Shown piece by piece: positions 25,265 through 33,199 of a DNA stretch of 48,997 bases (the stretch's first letter is position 1; every line of letters starts with the position of its first letter). The stretch lies in assembly GCA_002451165.1 (NCBI GenBank), contig DKBH01000007.1:7970-56966 (forward strand), in the 5' to 3' direction. The translations under genes and the position numbers were made by a program. A model generated the notes under the pieces. It did no database searches and was not told where the DNA came from. It saw only the letters and a program-made list of their open reading frames with translations. The stretch comes from Nitrospiraceae bacterium UBA6905. Lineage in GTDB: Bacteria; Nitrospirota; Thermodesulfovibrionia; Thermodesulfovibrionales; UBA6898.

Positions 25265-26950
25265 TTAGGTCGTCGTAAGTGAACATATAGTGTCAAGGGC
25301 CTTCTCGATGTTGACTTTGACTGTTTCCCGGGTCTTTCTATTCTTGATCTCGACTAGACCCTCCCTTAGGTTCTTTTCACCGAGAATGACTTGGGTAGGA
25401 ATGCCGATAAGGTCAGCATCTTTAAACTTGACCCCGGGACGTAGGTCCCTATCATCCATAAGCACATCGATGTGCTGTTGCTGCAGTTCGCGATACAGCC
25501 TTTCTGCAGCTTCGACCGTCGCTGTATCATTCATATTCAGCGGAATAAGTTCAATATCGAACGGAGCAAGAGATCTCGGCCAGATGATGCCGTCCTTGTC
25601 ATAATTCTGTTCAATAGCCGCGGCGGCGATGCGGGCGGGACCGATGCCGTAGCTACCCATGACAATCGGTTTTTCGTTGCCATTTTCGTCGAGAAAGACC
25701 GCCTTCAGTGCAGCCGAATATTTCGTTCCGAGCTTGAAGATATTGCCAATTTCGATGACGCGCTCAACCGTGAGTTCAGCGCCACAGACAGCACAGAAAT
25801 CTCCCTGACGGGCAATATGGATGTCATGCCACTCGGCAAAGAAATCCCTATCTGCCTTAATGCCTTTCACATGATAATGCTGTCTGTTAGCGCCGCTGAT
25901 ATAGGAGCCTTGCTTCAGACAGGGGTCTGCAATTATTTTCATATTCCTGCGGCCCATCGGGCCGATGAAACCTGCTTCTATACCAAGGATATCTTTCACT
26001 TCGTTCTTTTGAGCCGGACGATGACTGTCAACGATTCTTGCCAACTTCTTTTCATGTACTTCCTGGTCACCGCGAACCAGCACCAGCACCGGCTCTTTCT
26101 CCGTGATCATTAATACGCACTTGATAAAATATGCAGGATCGACTTTAAGAAACCGCGAGACTTCTCCGACCGTTCTCTTTTCCGGAGTATGCAACTCTTC
26201 TGTCTGCCAGTCTTCGTCGGCTATCGACGGGGGTACGGAGCTGGCGAGCTCGACGTTTGCAGCATACCCGCATTTAGGGCAGAGAGCTACTTCGTCTTCA
26301 CCCGCCGGACTTGGCGCCATGAACTCATGAGAATAGCCGCCGCCCATCATGCCGGGATCAGACTCAACCTGCATGAATTTCACGCCACATCTGTTGTATA
26401 TCCGGTGATATGCTTCTGCATGCAGACGGTAGTTATGGTCAAGACCCTGTTCATCGGTGTCAAAACTGTAACTGTCCTTCATGATAAACTCGCGGGTCCT
26501 GAGCACCCCGCTTTTCGGTCTTGCCTCATCTCTCAGCTTGGTCTGAATCTGATACCACGTCTGCGGCAGGTCACGATACGATCGTATTTCTCTCGATGCC
26601 ATCCAGGTCATGATCTCCTCGTGCGTCATACCAAGGCAGAAGTCACGATCGTTGCGGTCTTTCAAACGAAACATTTCAGCACCTATGGCAGTCCAGCGTC
26701 CTGTCTGCTGCCAGACCTCAGCAGGATGGAGTACCGGCATGGAAATCTCCTGCGCGCCGATAGCGTCCATTTCTTCCTTGAGAATTGCAGTTATCTTACC
26801 GAGCACTCTCCATCCGAGAGGTAGGAATATGTAGAGGCCGGCGGCAAGCTGTCGAACATAGCCTCCCCGAATCATGAGGATATGACTGGCCGCTTCTGCA
26901 TCAGACGGAGCTTCCCTCAAGGTTGGTATGAACATCTTTGAAAAGCGCAT
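25265..26950 (-). CDS. proS: prolyl-tRNA synthetase (bacterial type, with editing domain)
   Basis: A class II synthetase of 561 residues charging tRNA-Pro. The N-terminal catalytic part contains MIRGGYVRQLAAGLYIFLPLG, motif 2 in VLRTREFIMKDSYSFD (near 140), and a YbaK-like editing insertion at about residues 230-390 (VLVRGDQEVHEKKLARI). Motif 3 is YGIGPARIAAAAIEQ, and the C-terminal anticodon-binding domain contains DDRDLRPGVKFKDADLIGIP. The layout is the ProRS form that hydrolyses Ala-tRNA-Pro in cis. It converges on the RNase gene and is divergent from greA. Confidence 0.98.
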   Translation of the reverse strand: MRFSKMFIPTLREAPSDAEAASHILMIRGGYVRQLAAGLYIFLPLGWRVLGKITAILKEEMDAIGAQEISMPVLHPAEVWQQTGRWTAIGAEMFRLKDRNDRDFCLGMTHEEIMTWMASREIRSYRDLPQTWYQIQTKLRDEARPKSGVLRTREFIMKDSYSFDTDEQGLDHNYRLHAEAYHRIYNRCGVKFMQVESDPGMMGGGYSHEFMAPSPAGEDEVALCPKCGYAANVELASSVPPSIADEDWQTEELHTPEKRTVGEVSRFLKVDPAYFIKCVLMITEKEPVLVLVRGDQEVHEKKLARIVDSHRPAQKNEVKDILGIEAGFIGPMGRRNMKIIADPCLKQGSYISGANRQHYHVKGIKADRDFFAEWHDIHIARQGDFCAVCGAELTVERVIEIGNIFKLGTKYSAALKAVFLDENGNEKPIVMGSYGIGPARIAAAAIEQNYDKDGIIWPRSLAPFDIELIPLNMNDTATVEAAERLYRELQQQHIDVLMDDRDLRPGVKFKDADLIGIPTQVILGEKNLREGLVEIKNRKTRETVKVNIEKALDTICSLTTT

Positions 26951-27112
26951 GCGTTCCTCCCAAAAAAACGTAATGTTTACACTAATCTATTAGGACAAGA
27001 GAGTCAAGATCGCTGCCGTTACCTACGCAGGGCGGTCAGGCGCCATACCGAGTTTTCAAAAAAGGCATTATCGTGGTAGAGTAGAAGCACTTTCCCAAAG
27101 GAGCGATATAAC

Positions 27113-27586
27113 GTGCAGAGAGTACCACTGACACCGGATGGATACAAGAAATTACAGGAAGAGCTTGAACGCCTCCTTAGGGTGGACAGACCGAAAAACA
27201 TACAGGCCATAGCTGAGGCGAGAGCCCATGGTGATCTCTCCGAGAACGCAGAATACCATGCTGCAAAAGAACAGCAGTCCTTTATCGAGGGAAGAATACA
27301 AGAACTCAAGACGAAGATTGCCATGGCTCAAGTGATCGATCCTGCGACCATAAAGCAGTCTACCGTTGCGTTTGGTGCTACCGTCAAGGTCCTCGATGTA
27401 GAAGCAGATGAGGAATATATCTTCAAGTTGGTCGGGCCGGAAGAGGCTGACGTAAAGCAGGGCAAAATATCGATCAGCTCTCCTGTCGGCCGAGCGCTTA
27501 TCGGAAAGGATGTCAGCGATTCAGTCAAGATCAAGGCGCCCGCCAGAACCATCGAATATGAGATTTTAGAGATAAGTTTTGAGTAG
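27113..27586 (+). CDS. greA: transcription elongation factor GreA
   Basis: GreA rescues backtracked RNA polymerase by stimulating transcript cleavage. The 157-residue protein has the N-terminal coiled coil with acidic tip (IAEARAHGDLSENAEYHAAKE, tip residues D and E) and the C-terminal FKBP-like domain (VGPEEADVKQGKISISSPVGRALIGK). The start is GTG with AAAGGAG 8 nt upstream. It overlaps the pyrK start by 8 nt, so it heads a greA-pyrK-pyrD transcript. Confidence 0.98.
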   Translation: MQRVPLTPDGYKKLQEELERLLRVDRPKNIQAIAEARAHGDLSENAEYHAAKEQQSFIEGRIQELKTKIAMAQVIDPATIKQSTVAFGATVKVLDVEADEEYIFKLVGPEEADVKQGKISISSPVGRALIGKDVSDSVKIKAPARTIEYEILEISFE

Positions 27587-28349
27587 ATCATTCACGGCAA
27601 TAATCACCGAAAACCGACCCATTCACGCCGTCCATAACCTTCTGACCGTATCTGTGCCTGAGAGTATGCCTATCCCTCAACCGGGACAGTTCTTCATGAT
27701 CGAAGTGAACACGGGAACTGACCCACTTCTGAAACGTGCTTTCAGTCTTTTTAGAATAACCGGAAAAGATCTGCAGATCCTTTATAGAGTTCGTGGAAAA
27801 GGTACGGCAATCCTGAAAAATATGAAGGAGGGTGCATACCTCGATATGCTCGGCCCCTTAGGCAGTTTTTATCCGTTACCTCCCGAAGACCAGATCCCTC
27901 TTATCATCGCAGGCGGTATAGGTATAGCATCAGTATTCTCCCTTGCAGAACGACTTGCCGGGAGGGCAATTGTTTTTTACGGAGCACGCAAAAAATATGA
28001 CCTTCTTATGTTCAAGGAAATCGAGGCGTGCGCACATGAACTGGTTGTGAGCACAGACGACGGATCGGCTGGCAGGAAGGGAACGGTTGCTGAAGCCGTA
28101 GAAGCGTTTCTTCGTTCCCATGCTTCCTTGATCGCTTCTTGCGCCATCTACGCCTGTGGTCCGTACCCGTTGCTGAAAACACTTGCACAGATGACGCAAG
28201 AATACCGGATACGAACTTATGTCTCCATGGAAGAGCACATGGCGTGCGGCATTGGCGCCTGCCTCGGCTGCGTGGTCAAAACACGGGATGGTTATAAACG
28301 GGTCTGCAAGGAAGGCCCTGTCATGAGCGCTACGGAGATCCTTTGGTGA
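27579..28349 (+). CDS. pyrK: dihydroorotate dehydrogenase electron transfer subunit PyrK
   Basis: An FAD and [2Fe-2S] subunit that passes electrons from dihydroorotate oxidation to NAD in the class 1B enzyme. The 256-residue protein has the ferredoxin-reductase FAD domain (PQPGQFFMIEV, KRAFSLFRI), an NAD-binding domain (LIIAGGIGIASVFSLAE, AIYACGPYPLLKTL) and a C-terminal four-cysteine cluster site MACGIGACLGCVV plus RVCKEGP. It starts with TTG in the greA 3' end and overlaps pyrD by 4 nt (GTGA), so the subunits are coupled. Confidence 0.95.
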   Translation: MSRSFTAIITENRPIHAVHNLLTVSVPESMPIPQPGQFFMIEVNTGTDPLLKRAFSLFRITGKDLQILYRVRGKGTAILKNMKEGAYLDMLGPLGSFYPLPPEDQIPLIIAGGIGIASVFSLAERLAGRAIVFYGARKKYDLLMFKEIEACAHELVVSTDDGSAGRKGTVAEAVEAFLRSHASLIASCAIYACGPYPLLKTLAQMTQEYRIRTYVSMEEHMACGIGACLGCVVKTRDGYKRVCKEGPVMSATEILW

Positions 28350-29263
28350 GCATCGATATTTCTGTACGGATAGGAGATCTGGAACTTAAGAATCCGGTAA
28401 TGACAGCATCGGGTACATTCGGATATGGAGAAGAGTATGCGGAGTTCCTCGATCTGAGCAGACTCGGTGCTATCGTGGTAAAAGGCCTTTCGCTCAACCC
28501 CAAGGAGGGGAATCCGCCGCCGCGCATTGTCGAGACGGCCTCGGGCATGCTGAACGCCATCGGCCTCCAAAACATCGGCATCGAGCGTTTTATCCGGGAA
28601 AAGGTCCCTTTTTTGAAGACCTATGATACAAAGATTATTGTCAATTTCTTCGGTGACTCTGTCAATGAGTATGTGGCAGCAGCAGAAAGACTGAGTTCAG
28701 TTCATGGTATTCATGCACTTGAGATGAATGTATCCTGCCCGAACAAGCAAGCAGGGTGGTCCATATTCGGCACTGATCCCCTCGTGATGTCCCAGGTGGT
28801 CGGCGCCGTGAGAAAAGCTTCTGGACTTCCGCTCATCGTGAAGCTTTCGCCGAATGTCACGGACATAGCGCATATGGCGAAAGTCGCGGCTGATGCTGGT
28901 GCTGATGCCCTGTCAGTGATCAATACGCTTACGGGAATGGCCATTGATATCAGGACAAGGAGACCCAAACTTGCCAATCGTACCGGTGGTCTTTCCGGCC
29001 CTGCCATCAAGCCGGTGGCTGTTCGCATGGTCTATGACGTGTACAAAGCGGTCAAAATCCCGATCATTGGTGTGGGAGGGATCATGAATACGGAAGATGC
29101 GCTTGAGTTCATCCTTGCTGGGGCATCAGCGGTTGCGGTGGGTACCGCAAATTTCATTCGCCCGACTGTCTCAGTTGAGATTATTGACGGGATAGCTGCT
29201 TTTCTGGCGCAGGAGCATATCTCATCGTTTCATTCCTTGAGGGGAACCGCTCACGAAAGCTAG
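28346..29263 (+). CDS. pyrD: dihydroorotate dehydrogenase, class 1B catalytic subunit
   Basis: An FMN enzyme converting dihydroorotate to orotate in pyrimidine synthesis. The 305-residue barrel carries NPVMTASGTFGYGEEYAE, the substrate loop NPKEGNPPPRIVE, the catalytic Cys in LEMNVSCPNKQAG (the 1B hallmark, where class 2 has Ser), LIVKLSPNVTDI and IIGVGGIMNTEDALEFILAGA. The start is GTG at 28346, inside the pyrK stop. NAD-linked class 1B suits an anaerobic lifestyle. Confidence 0.97.
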   Translation: MSIDISVRIGDLELKNPVMTASGTFGYGEEYAEFLDLSRLGAIVVKGLSLNPKEGNPPPRIVETASGMLNAIGLQNIGIERFIREKVPFLKTYDTKIIVNFFGDSVNEYVAAAERLSSVHGIHALEMNVSCPNKQAGWSIFGTDPLVMSQVVGAVRKASGLPLIVKLSPNVTDIAHMAKVAADAGADALSVINTLTGMAIDIRTRRPKLANRTGGLSGPAIKPVAVRMVYDVYKAVKIPIIGVGGIMNTEDALEFILAGASAVAVGTANFIRPTVSVEIIDGIAAFLAQEHISSFHSLRGTAHES

Positions 29264-29276
29264 TCCTCTTATAACA

Positions 29277-30056
29277 TTGACTTCGGATTTTGGCCTCAAT
29301 GATGCCTTTGTCGGCGTAATGAAGGGGGTCATCATGAGCCTCCATGATCGGGCTAACATTCTTGATCTGACCCATGGCATTGCATCTCACAATATTCAGG
29401 AAGCTGCATTTACTATAGGAATAAATTATGGGTATTTTCCTGCGGGTACCATTCATGTGGTCATTGTGGATCCTGGAGTAGGATCTAGCAGAAGAAATAT
29501 TCTTGTTGTCACGGACCGTTATTGTTTTATTGGTCCTGATAATGGAGTTTTTTCTGTCATTTATGAAAGGGAAAAGGCATCACTTCAGGTGATCCATATC
29601 ACTGCAGACCAATACTTCCTTAGGGCGAAAAGTCCAACGTTTCAGGGAAGGGATGTCTTCGCTCCTGTTGCAGCGCATCTTGCAGGGGGAATTGATTTTA
29701 GGAAATTCGGGGAACGGATATTTGATTTTAAGACCCTTGACCTCCCATTGCCGAATTATAAAGAGAAGCTCCTTAAAGGTGAGATCATCCACATCGATAA
29801 GTTCGGCAATGCCATGTCCAATATCAGTGGAACAGATATCGCTAACGTGTCTAGGTACGGCTCTCGGGGAATGATGAAGATTTTCCTCTCGGGAAGAGAG
29901 ATCCCGATGAAGGAATATTACAATCAAGCAGCGGACAAAATGTTATATGCGGTCATCAACAGTTCAGATTATCTTGAGTTCTTTATAAACTGCGGAAACG
30001 CAGCAGAGGACTATAAAGTCTCTATAGGAGATTTTGTTGAAGTTAAACTTATGTAG
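29277..30056 (+). CDS. SAM hydroxide adenosyltransferase family protein (DUF62)
   Basis: Members hydrolyse S-adenosylmethionine to adenosine and methionine using hydroxide; the related chlorinase and fluorinase use halide. The 259-residue protein shows the family N-terminus LTSDFGLNDAFVGVMKG with the SAM-binding Asp, DLTHGIASHNIQEAAF, VVIVDPGVGSSRR, FIGPDNGVFS, and the C-terminal beta domain GEIIHIDKFGNAMSNIS. DPGVG with the usual Asp and Arg/His set argues for hydrolase rather than halogenase. The only usable start in frame is TTG 29277; the family consensus extends about three residues further up (PLITLTSDFG), and no ribosome binding site precedes the TTG. Expression may depend on coupling to pyrD, 14 nt upstream. 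Confidence 0.88.
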   Translation: MTSDFGLNDAFVGVMKGVIMSLHDRANILDLTHGIASHNIQEAAFTIGINYGYFPAGTIHVVIVDPGVGSSRRNILVVTDRYCFIGPDNGVFSVIYEREKASLQVIHITADQYFLRAKSPTFQGRDVFAPVAAHLAGGIDFRKFGERIFDFKTLDLPLPNYKEKLLKGEIIHIDKFGNAMSNISGTDIANVSRYGSRGMMKIFLSGREIPMKEYYNQAADKMLYAVINSSDYLEFFINCGNAAEDYKVSIGDFVEVKLM

Positions 30057-30113
30057 ATTATGTGCGTTTTACATATCATTAGATAGTTACTGAATATACA
30101 CGTATTGATCTTT

Positions 30114-30160
30114 GAAATGAACCCACTCCTCGAATTAAAGGTCGGGGAGTGGGTTCATTC
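30114..30160. repeat. hairpin repeat, copy A
   Basis: An interrupted palindrome: ATGAACCCACTCC pairs with GGAGTGGGTTCAT around a 15-nt loop. It closely resembles the element at 35326-35373, sharing GAAATGAACCCACTCC and the right arm. It is followed by an AT-rich stretch and could also act as the terminator of the pyr operon. I read it as a small dispersed repeat, perhaps an insertion-sequence end. Confidence 0.7.
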
Positions 30161-30334
30161 TATAAAATATTCTCTTTTCGTTGCGGTTTAAAAATAGAAA
30201 AAGGAATGGAAGATTTCCGTCTTCTTGACCGGCGTGTTGTGGACATTGTTCTCCATGTTCGCGAGGAGCGTCTTTTTCTGCGGGGACTTTTTCAGTAAGT
30301 TGGCTTCCCCAGTTAGAAAATTCTTTATCAGTGG

Positions 30335-30648
30335 CCGGATCGATTCAGCGACAAGCGTAAATATAGTCTGATGAAAATAATAAAATTTGCATTTGCCGGA
30401 ATAGCCCCCTTTTTGTGGTACCTCTCCGACTCTCAATCTTTGTCGGCATTGTGGTGAGTTCTCTTCCCTTCGCGAAAATGATTTACACCCTTATTGTCAG
30501 AATATTTACCGATACAGCCGTGCCGGGGTTGACATCTCTCATAGCCTTTTTTGCTTTCCTTTTTGGGATACTCTCTATTTTGCTCGGCATTATTGTCTTG
30601 TATAAAGGGCAAGCCTTGATAGGACTGAAACAGCGTGCCGTTTTGTAA
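30335..30648 (+). pseudogene. C-terminal remnant of a GtrB/DPM1-like family 2 glycosyltransferase
   Basis: Two frames together give the C-terminal end of a membrane-anchored polyprenyl-phosphate glycosyltransferase. The first frame (from 30335) reads DRFSDKRKYSLMKIIKFAF, matching the segment before the membrane anchor. After a frameshift near 30414 the other frame reads VPLRLSIFVGIVVSS, then AVPGLTSLIAFFAFLFGIL, the two terminal transmembrane helices. The whole catalytic N-terminal domain is absent. So it is a truncated and frameshifted gene. Confidence 0.75.
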
Positions 30649-31231
30649 TCCGTGAATGCCTAGAATTTCAAAGTGCTGTAAGGGATGACTCGCCGTTCGG
30701 AAACCCGCTGAGAAACGAAGCGCTAGGATGTAAAGGCTGTCAGTCCAAGCGTCGTCATCTCATGATGTGATTCAATTTGCAAGTTTCTCATTGCTGGATG
30801 CTCTAACGTTATGATCAGTTTCATCGTATCCTACCTGTGCTATCACAAATGCTCTGTTTTCTGTCGACTGGTGAATCGCATGGGAGGGTTTGGAAAGGTA
30901 ATTATTCATTCCTGGTCCCTATGGGTATCGAATAGCTTGAGGGAGGTTTTGCAAGCATTATCGGTTATTCTGCCGGTATCATAAACACTTTTTATTAGCA
31001 GGGCTTGCTACAAAAGAGACATTGGCCATAATATGCATAGCCGCTGATGCCCAATCTTTCCATCTCGGCGTGCTGGCATAAAACAGGCGCTGTATCACAA
31101 TCGCCTCTGATTATTGGATATGTGATGTAACCGCCTAAAAAGAAGGACTTCTGTCTGTTGAACAGACCCTGCTGAGCTGACTATTGATGCATGATGAAGC
31201 CGTCCTGCTATGTAAGATAATGACCTTATAA
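30649..31231. other. decayed intergenic stretch
   Basis: About 580 bp without an intact gene. The only item of note is an open minus-strand frame at 30995-31180, 61 codons without a normal start. It reads out a Cys-rich segment including IIRGDCDTAPVLCQHAEMER and GQCLFCSKPC. Together with the glycosyltransferase remnant next to it this looks like a site of gene loss. No RNA gene or strong terminator was seen. Confidence 0.5.
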
Positions 31232-31256
31232 ATACTTGACAGAAACAGTCGGTTAT
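31232..31256 (+). promoter_or_regulatory. type 1 IscR operator overlapping the isc promoter
   Basis: This 25-bp dyad has half-sites ATACTTGAC and AGTCGGTTAT around AGAAAC. It matches the E. coli type 1 IscR consensus (ATASYYGACTRWWWYAGTCRRSTAT) at 23 of 25 positions by hand alignment. It covers the -35 box TTGACA (31236-31241), which pairs with TATGGT (31259-31264) at 17 nt. A repressor bound here would block the promoter. The predicted start point is at or next to the iscR ATG at 31270, and no ribosome binding site is visible. Confidence 0.82.
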
Positions 31257-31269
31257 TATATGGTAAATC

Positions 31270-31749
31270 ATGCTGAAATTATCTACCAAAGGCCAGTACG
31301 GAGTCAGGGCGATGTACGAGATCGCAAAGGGTTTTGGTTCGGGCCCGGTCACCATTAAACGGATTTCAGAGGAACAGCATGTTTCCATTGCCTATCTTGA
31401 GCAGATACTGAACAAACTGCGCAGAGCCGGCATCATCAAGAGTGTCAAGGGTCCTGGTGGCGGTTATATTCTCTCGAGAGATCCGAAACAAATAACCATC
31501 GGAGAGATCCTCAATGAGCTTGAAGGACCTGTTGCCATCACTTCCTGTCTCGACCCGAAAGAGGGGTGTGTACGTGTTGACAGCTGTGTTACCCATCTTC
31601 TCTGGAAGGCGCTTGGTGATAACATCAAGCGTTTTCTGGATGGGATGAAACTGCAGGATCTGCTGCAGGGCGATCAGCGTGTTGCAGCGGCATCAAAGAA
31701 TGGAAGTGCCGGTAAAAGAGGAGTGGCAGGACAACGGGAAGGGCGATGA
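31270..31749 (+). CDS. iscR: Rrf2-family iron-sulfur regulator IscR
   Basis: A winged-helix regulator that senses iron-sulfur status through its own [2Fe-2S] cluster. The 159-residue protein has the Rrf2 N-terminus (MLKLSTKGQYGVRAMYEIA), the recognition helix region SIAYLEQILNKLRRAGIIKS, and the wing GPGGGYILSR. The cluster ligands follow: Cys93, Cys100, Cys106 and His109, spaced C-x6-C-x5-C-xx-H (E. coli C-x5-C-x5-C-xx-H). It is first in the iscR-tusA-iscS-iscU operon, and the operator upstream indicates autorepression. The ATG has no ribosome binding site and may be translated from a leaderless mRNA. Its stop overlaps the next start (ATGA). Confidence 0.93.
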   Translation: MLKLSTKGQYGVRAMYEIAKGFGSGPVTIKRISEEQHVSIAYLEQILNKLRRAGIIKSVKGPGGGYILSRDPKQITIGEILNELEGPVAITSCLDPKEGCVRVDSCVTHLLWKALGDNIKRFLDGMKLQDLLQGDQRVAAASKNGSAGKRGVAGQREGR

Positions 31750-31997
31750 AGTTCGTTGATAATGTCAAGCCCGATGTCACAACGGATATTGTATATATGA
31801 TGTGTCCCATGCATTTGCTCAAACTGGAGGAGCAGATGAAAGAACTCGATCCTGGTCAGATTCTTGAGATTATGACGGATTATGACGGTGCATTCGAAGA
31901 TATTCCCGCTTGGTGCAGCAAAACAGGGAATGAATTTCTCGGCGTCCAGGAATCACCGGATTTTTTCAAATTCTATATAAAAAAGGGTACGAGGTGA
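31746..31997 (+). CDS. TusA/SirA-family sulfur carrier-like protein
   Basis: An 83-residue protein of the TusA fold, which carries sulfur as a persulfide on a conserved cysteine. The motif is MMCPMHLLKLEEQM, where the family CPxP is CPMH: the Cys is kept and the second Pro replaced by His. The rest is typical: DPGQILEIMTDYDGAFEDIPAW followed by C-S-K-T-G-N-E. A second Cys sits in the IPAWCSKTG loop. It is coupled to iscR (ATGA overlap) and overlaps the following iscS-like gene, so it is part of the isc unit. It may accept or supply sulfur for the scaffold IscU. Confidence 0.85.
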   Translation: MKFVDNVKPDVTTDIVYMMCPMHLLKLEEQMKELDPGQILEIMTDYDGAFEDIPAWCSKTGNEFLGVQESPDFFKFYIKKGTR

Positions 31998-31999
31998 TC

Positions 32000-33199
32000 A
32001 TGAAAAAGTGTTATTTTGACCATGTTGCTACCAACCCGCTCCTTCCGGAGGTGCTGGATTCCATGATGCCCTATTTCAAAGAAGAGTTTGGCAATCCCCT
32101 GAGCGTTTACGAATACGGCATGAATGCAAAGAATGCGATTGAAACTGCGCGCACGCAGGTGGCCGCCCTCGTAAATGCCAAGCCTGCGGAGATTATTTAT
32201 ACTGCATCGGGTGCGGAAGCAAATAATTTTGCCCTTCGCGGCATTGCCCTGGCGCGGCAAAATGAAGGCAAACATATTCTCGTCTCGAGGATGGAACACC
32301 ACTCTATTCTGAATGCTGCGCGCTTTTTGGAAAAGAGCGGATTCACCGTCACCTATCTTCCCGTGGATAAGAGCGGTTTTGTCGATCCGGATACTGTAAA
32401 AAAAATGATCATTAAGGAGACGACCCTCATCTCCGTTACGCATGCGAGCAGTGAAGTAGGGACGATTGAGCCGATACAAGAGATTGTGAAGGTGGCAAAG
32501 GAACACAATATTGTCGTACATACCGATGCTGTTGCAACGACGGGCAATATTCCCGTGGATGTACAAGACCTCGGCGTCGACCTCCTCAGTATGGCTGCTC
32601 ATCAGTTCTATGGGCCAAAGGGAGCCGGTGCCCTCTACGTAAAGCAGGGAACGCGCATCGTTCCTCTCATTTACGGCGGTATTCAGGAGTCGGGGAGACG
32701 GGCAGGCACGGAAAATGTCCCGGCAATCGTCGGTATGGGCAAGGCTGCTGAGTTGGCTAAAGCAGAGCTGCAGAAGAGAATGGAATACATTAGGCCGCTC
32801 CGTGAGAAGATTATTGACACCATGGCGGATGTGGAGCGTGTATATTTGACGGGAGACAGGAATAGGCGCCTCCCCGGGCACGCGAGTTTTTGCGTCGAGT
32901 ATATCGAGGGTGAGGCTATGCTCCTCCTGCTGGCTGCCAAGGGCATCTTCTCCGCAAGTGGATCAGCATGCTCGTCCAAGGCGCTGAAGGCATCGCCGGT
33001 TCTGCTCTCCATGGGCATTCCATCGGGACTTGCTCAGGGTTCCATTGTTTTCAGCCTCGGCATGGACAACACCCCTGAGGATGTCGAGTATCTTACCATT
33101 GAGTTTCCGGCAGTCATCAAGAGATTGAGAGAAATCTCCCCCTATGCCCAGGGATGGGGGGACAAAGAGGAAGGTGGATCATGTACAGTGAAAAAGTGA
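32000..33199 (+). CDS. iscS: IscS/NifS-like cysteine desulfurase homologue lacking the PLP lysine
   Basis: A 399-residue fold type I aminotransferase-like protein of the IscS group. The mobile loop with the sulfur-accepting cysteine is intact (FSASGSACSSKALKAS, Cys324), as is MEHHSIL with the stacking His. However, the segment that normally reads SAHK(I/F)YGPKG reads MAAHQFYGPKG, so the Schiff-base lysine is Gln202. Other PLP contacts also differ by alignment to E. coli IscS: ASSEVGT for NNEIGT, DAVATTG for DATQSVG, and GAE for ATE. Classical desulfurase activity is doubtful. Archaeoglobus fulgidus IscS also lacks this lysine and still forms an IscS-IscU complex. The ATG 32000 follows GAGGTG; GTG 31994 is an alternative. 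It overlaps iscU by 19 nt. Confidence 0.88.
   Translation: MKKCYFDHVATNPLLPEVLDSMMPYFKEEFGNPLSVYEYGMNAKNAIETARTQVAALVNAKPAEIIYTASGAEANNFALRGIALARQNEGKHILVSRMEHHSILNAARFLEKSGFTVTYLPVDKSGFVDPDTVKKMIIKETTLISVTHASSEVGTIEPIQEIVKVAKEHNIVVHTDAVATTGNIPVDVQDLGVDLLSMAAHQFYGPKGAGALYVKQGTRIVPLIYGGIQESGRRAGTENVPAIVGMGKAAELAKAELQKRMEYIRPLREKIIDTMADVERVYLTGDRNRRLPGHASFCVEYIEGEAMLLLLAAKGIFSASGSACSSKALKASPVLLSMGIPSGLAQGSIVFSLGMDNTPEDVEYLTIEFPAVIKRLREISPYAQGWGDKEEGGSCTVKK

Noticed and set aside
30188..30436. An 82-residue minus-strand protein
   Set aside because: It lies antisense to the glycosyltransferase remnant, has no convincing ribosome binding site, and shows no domain.
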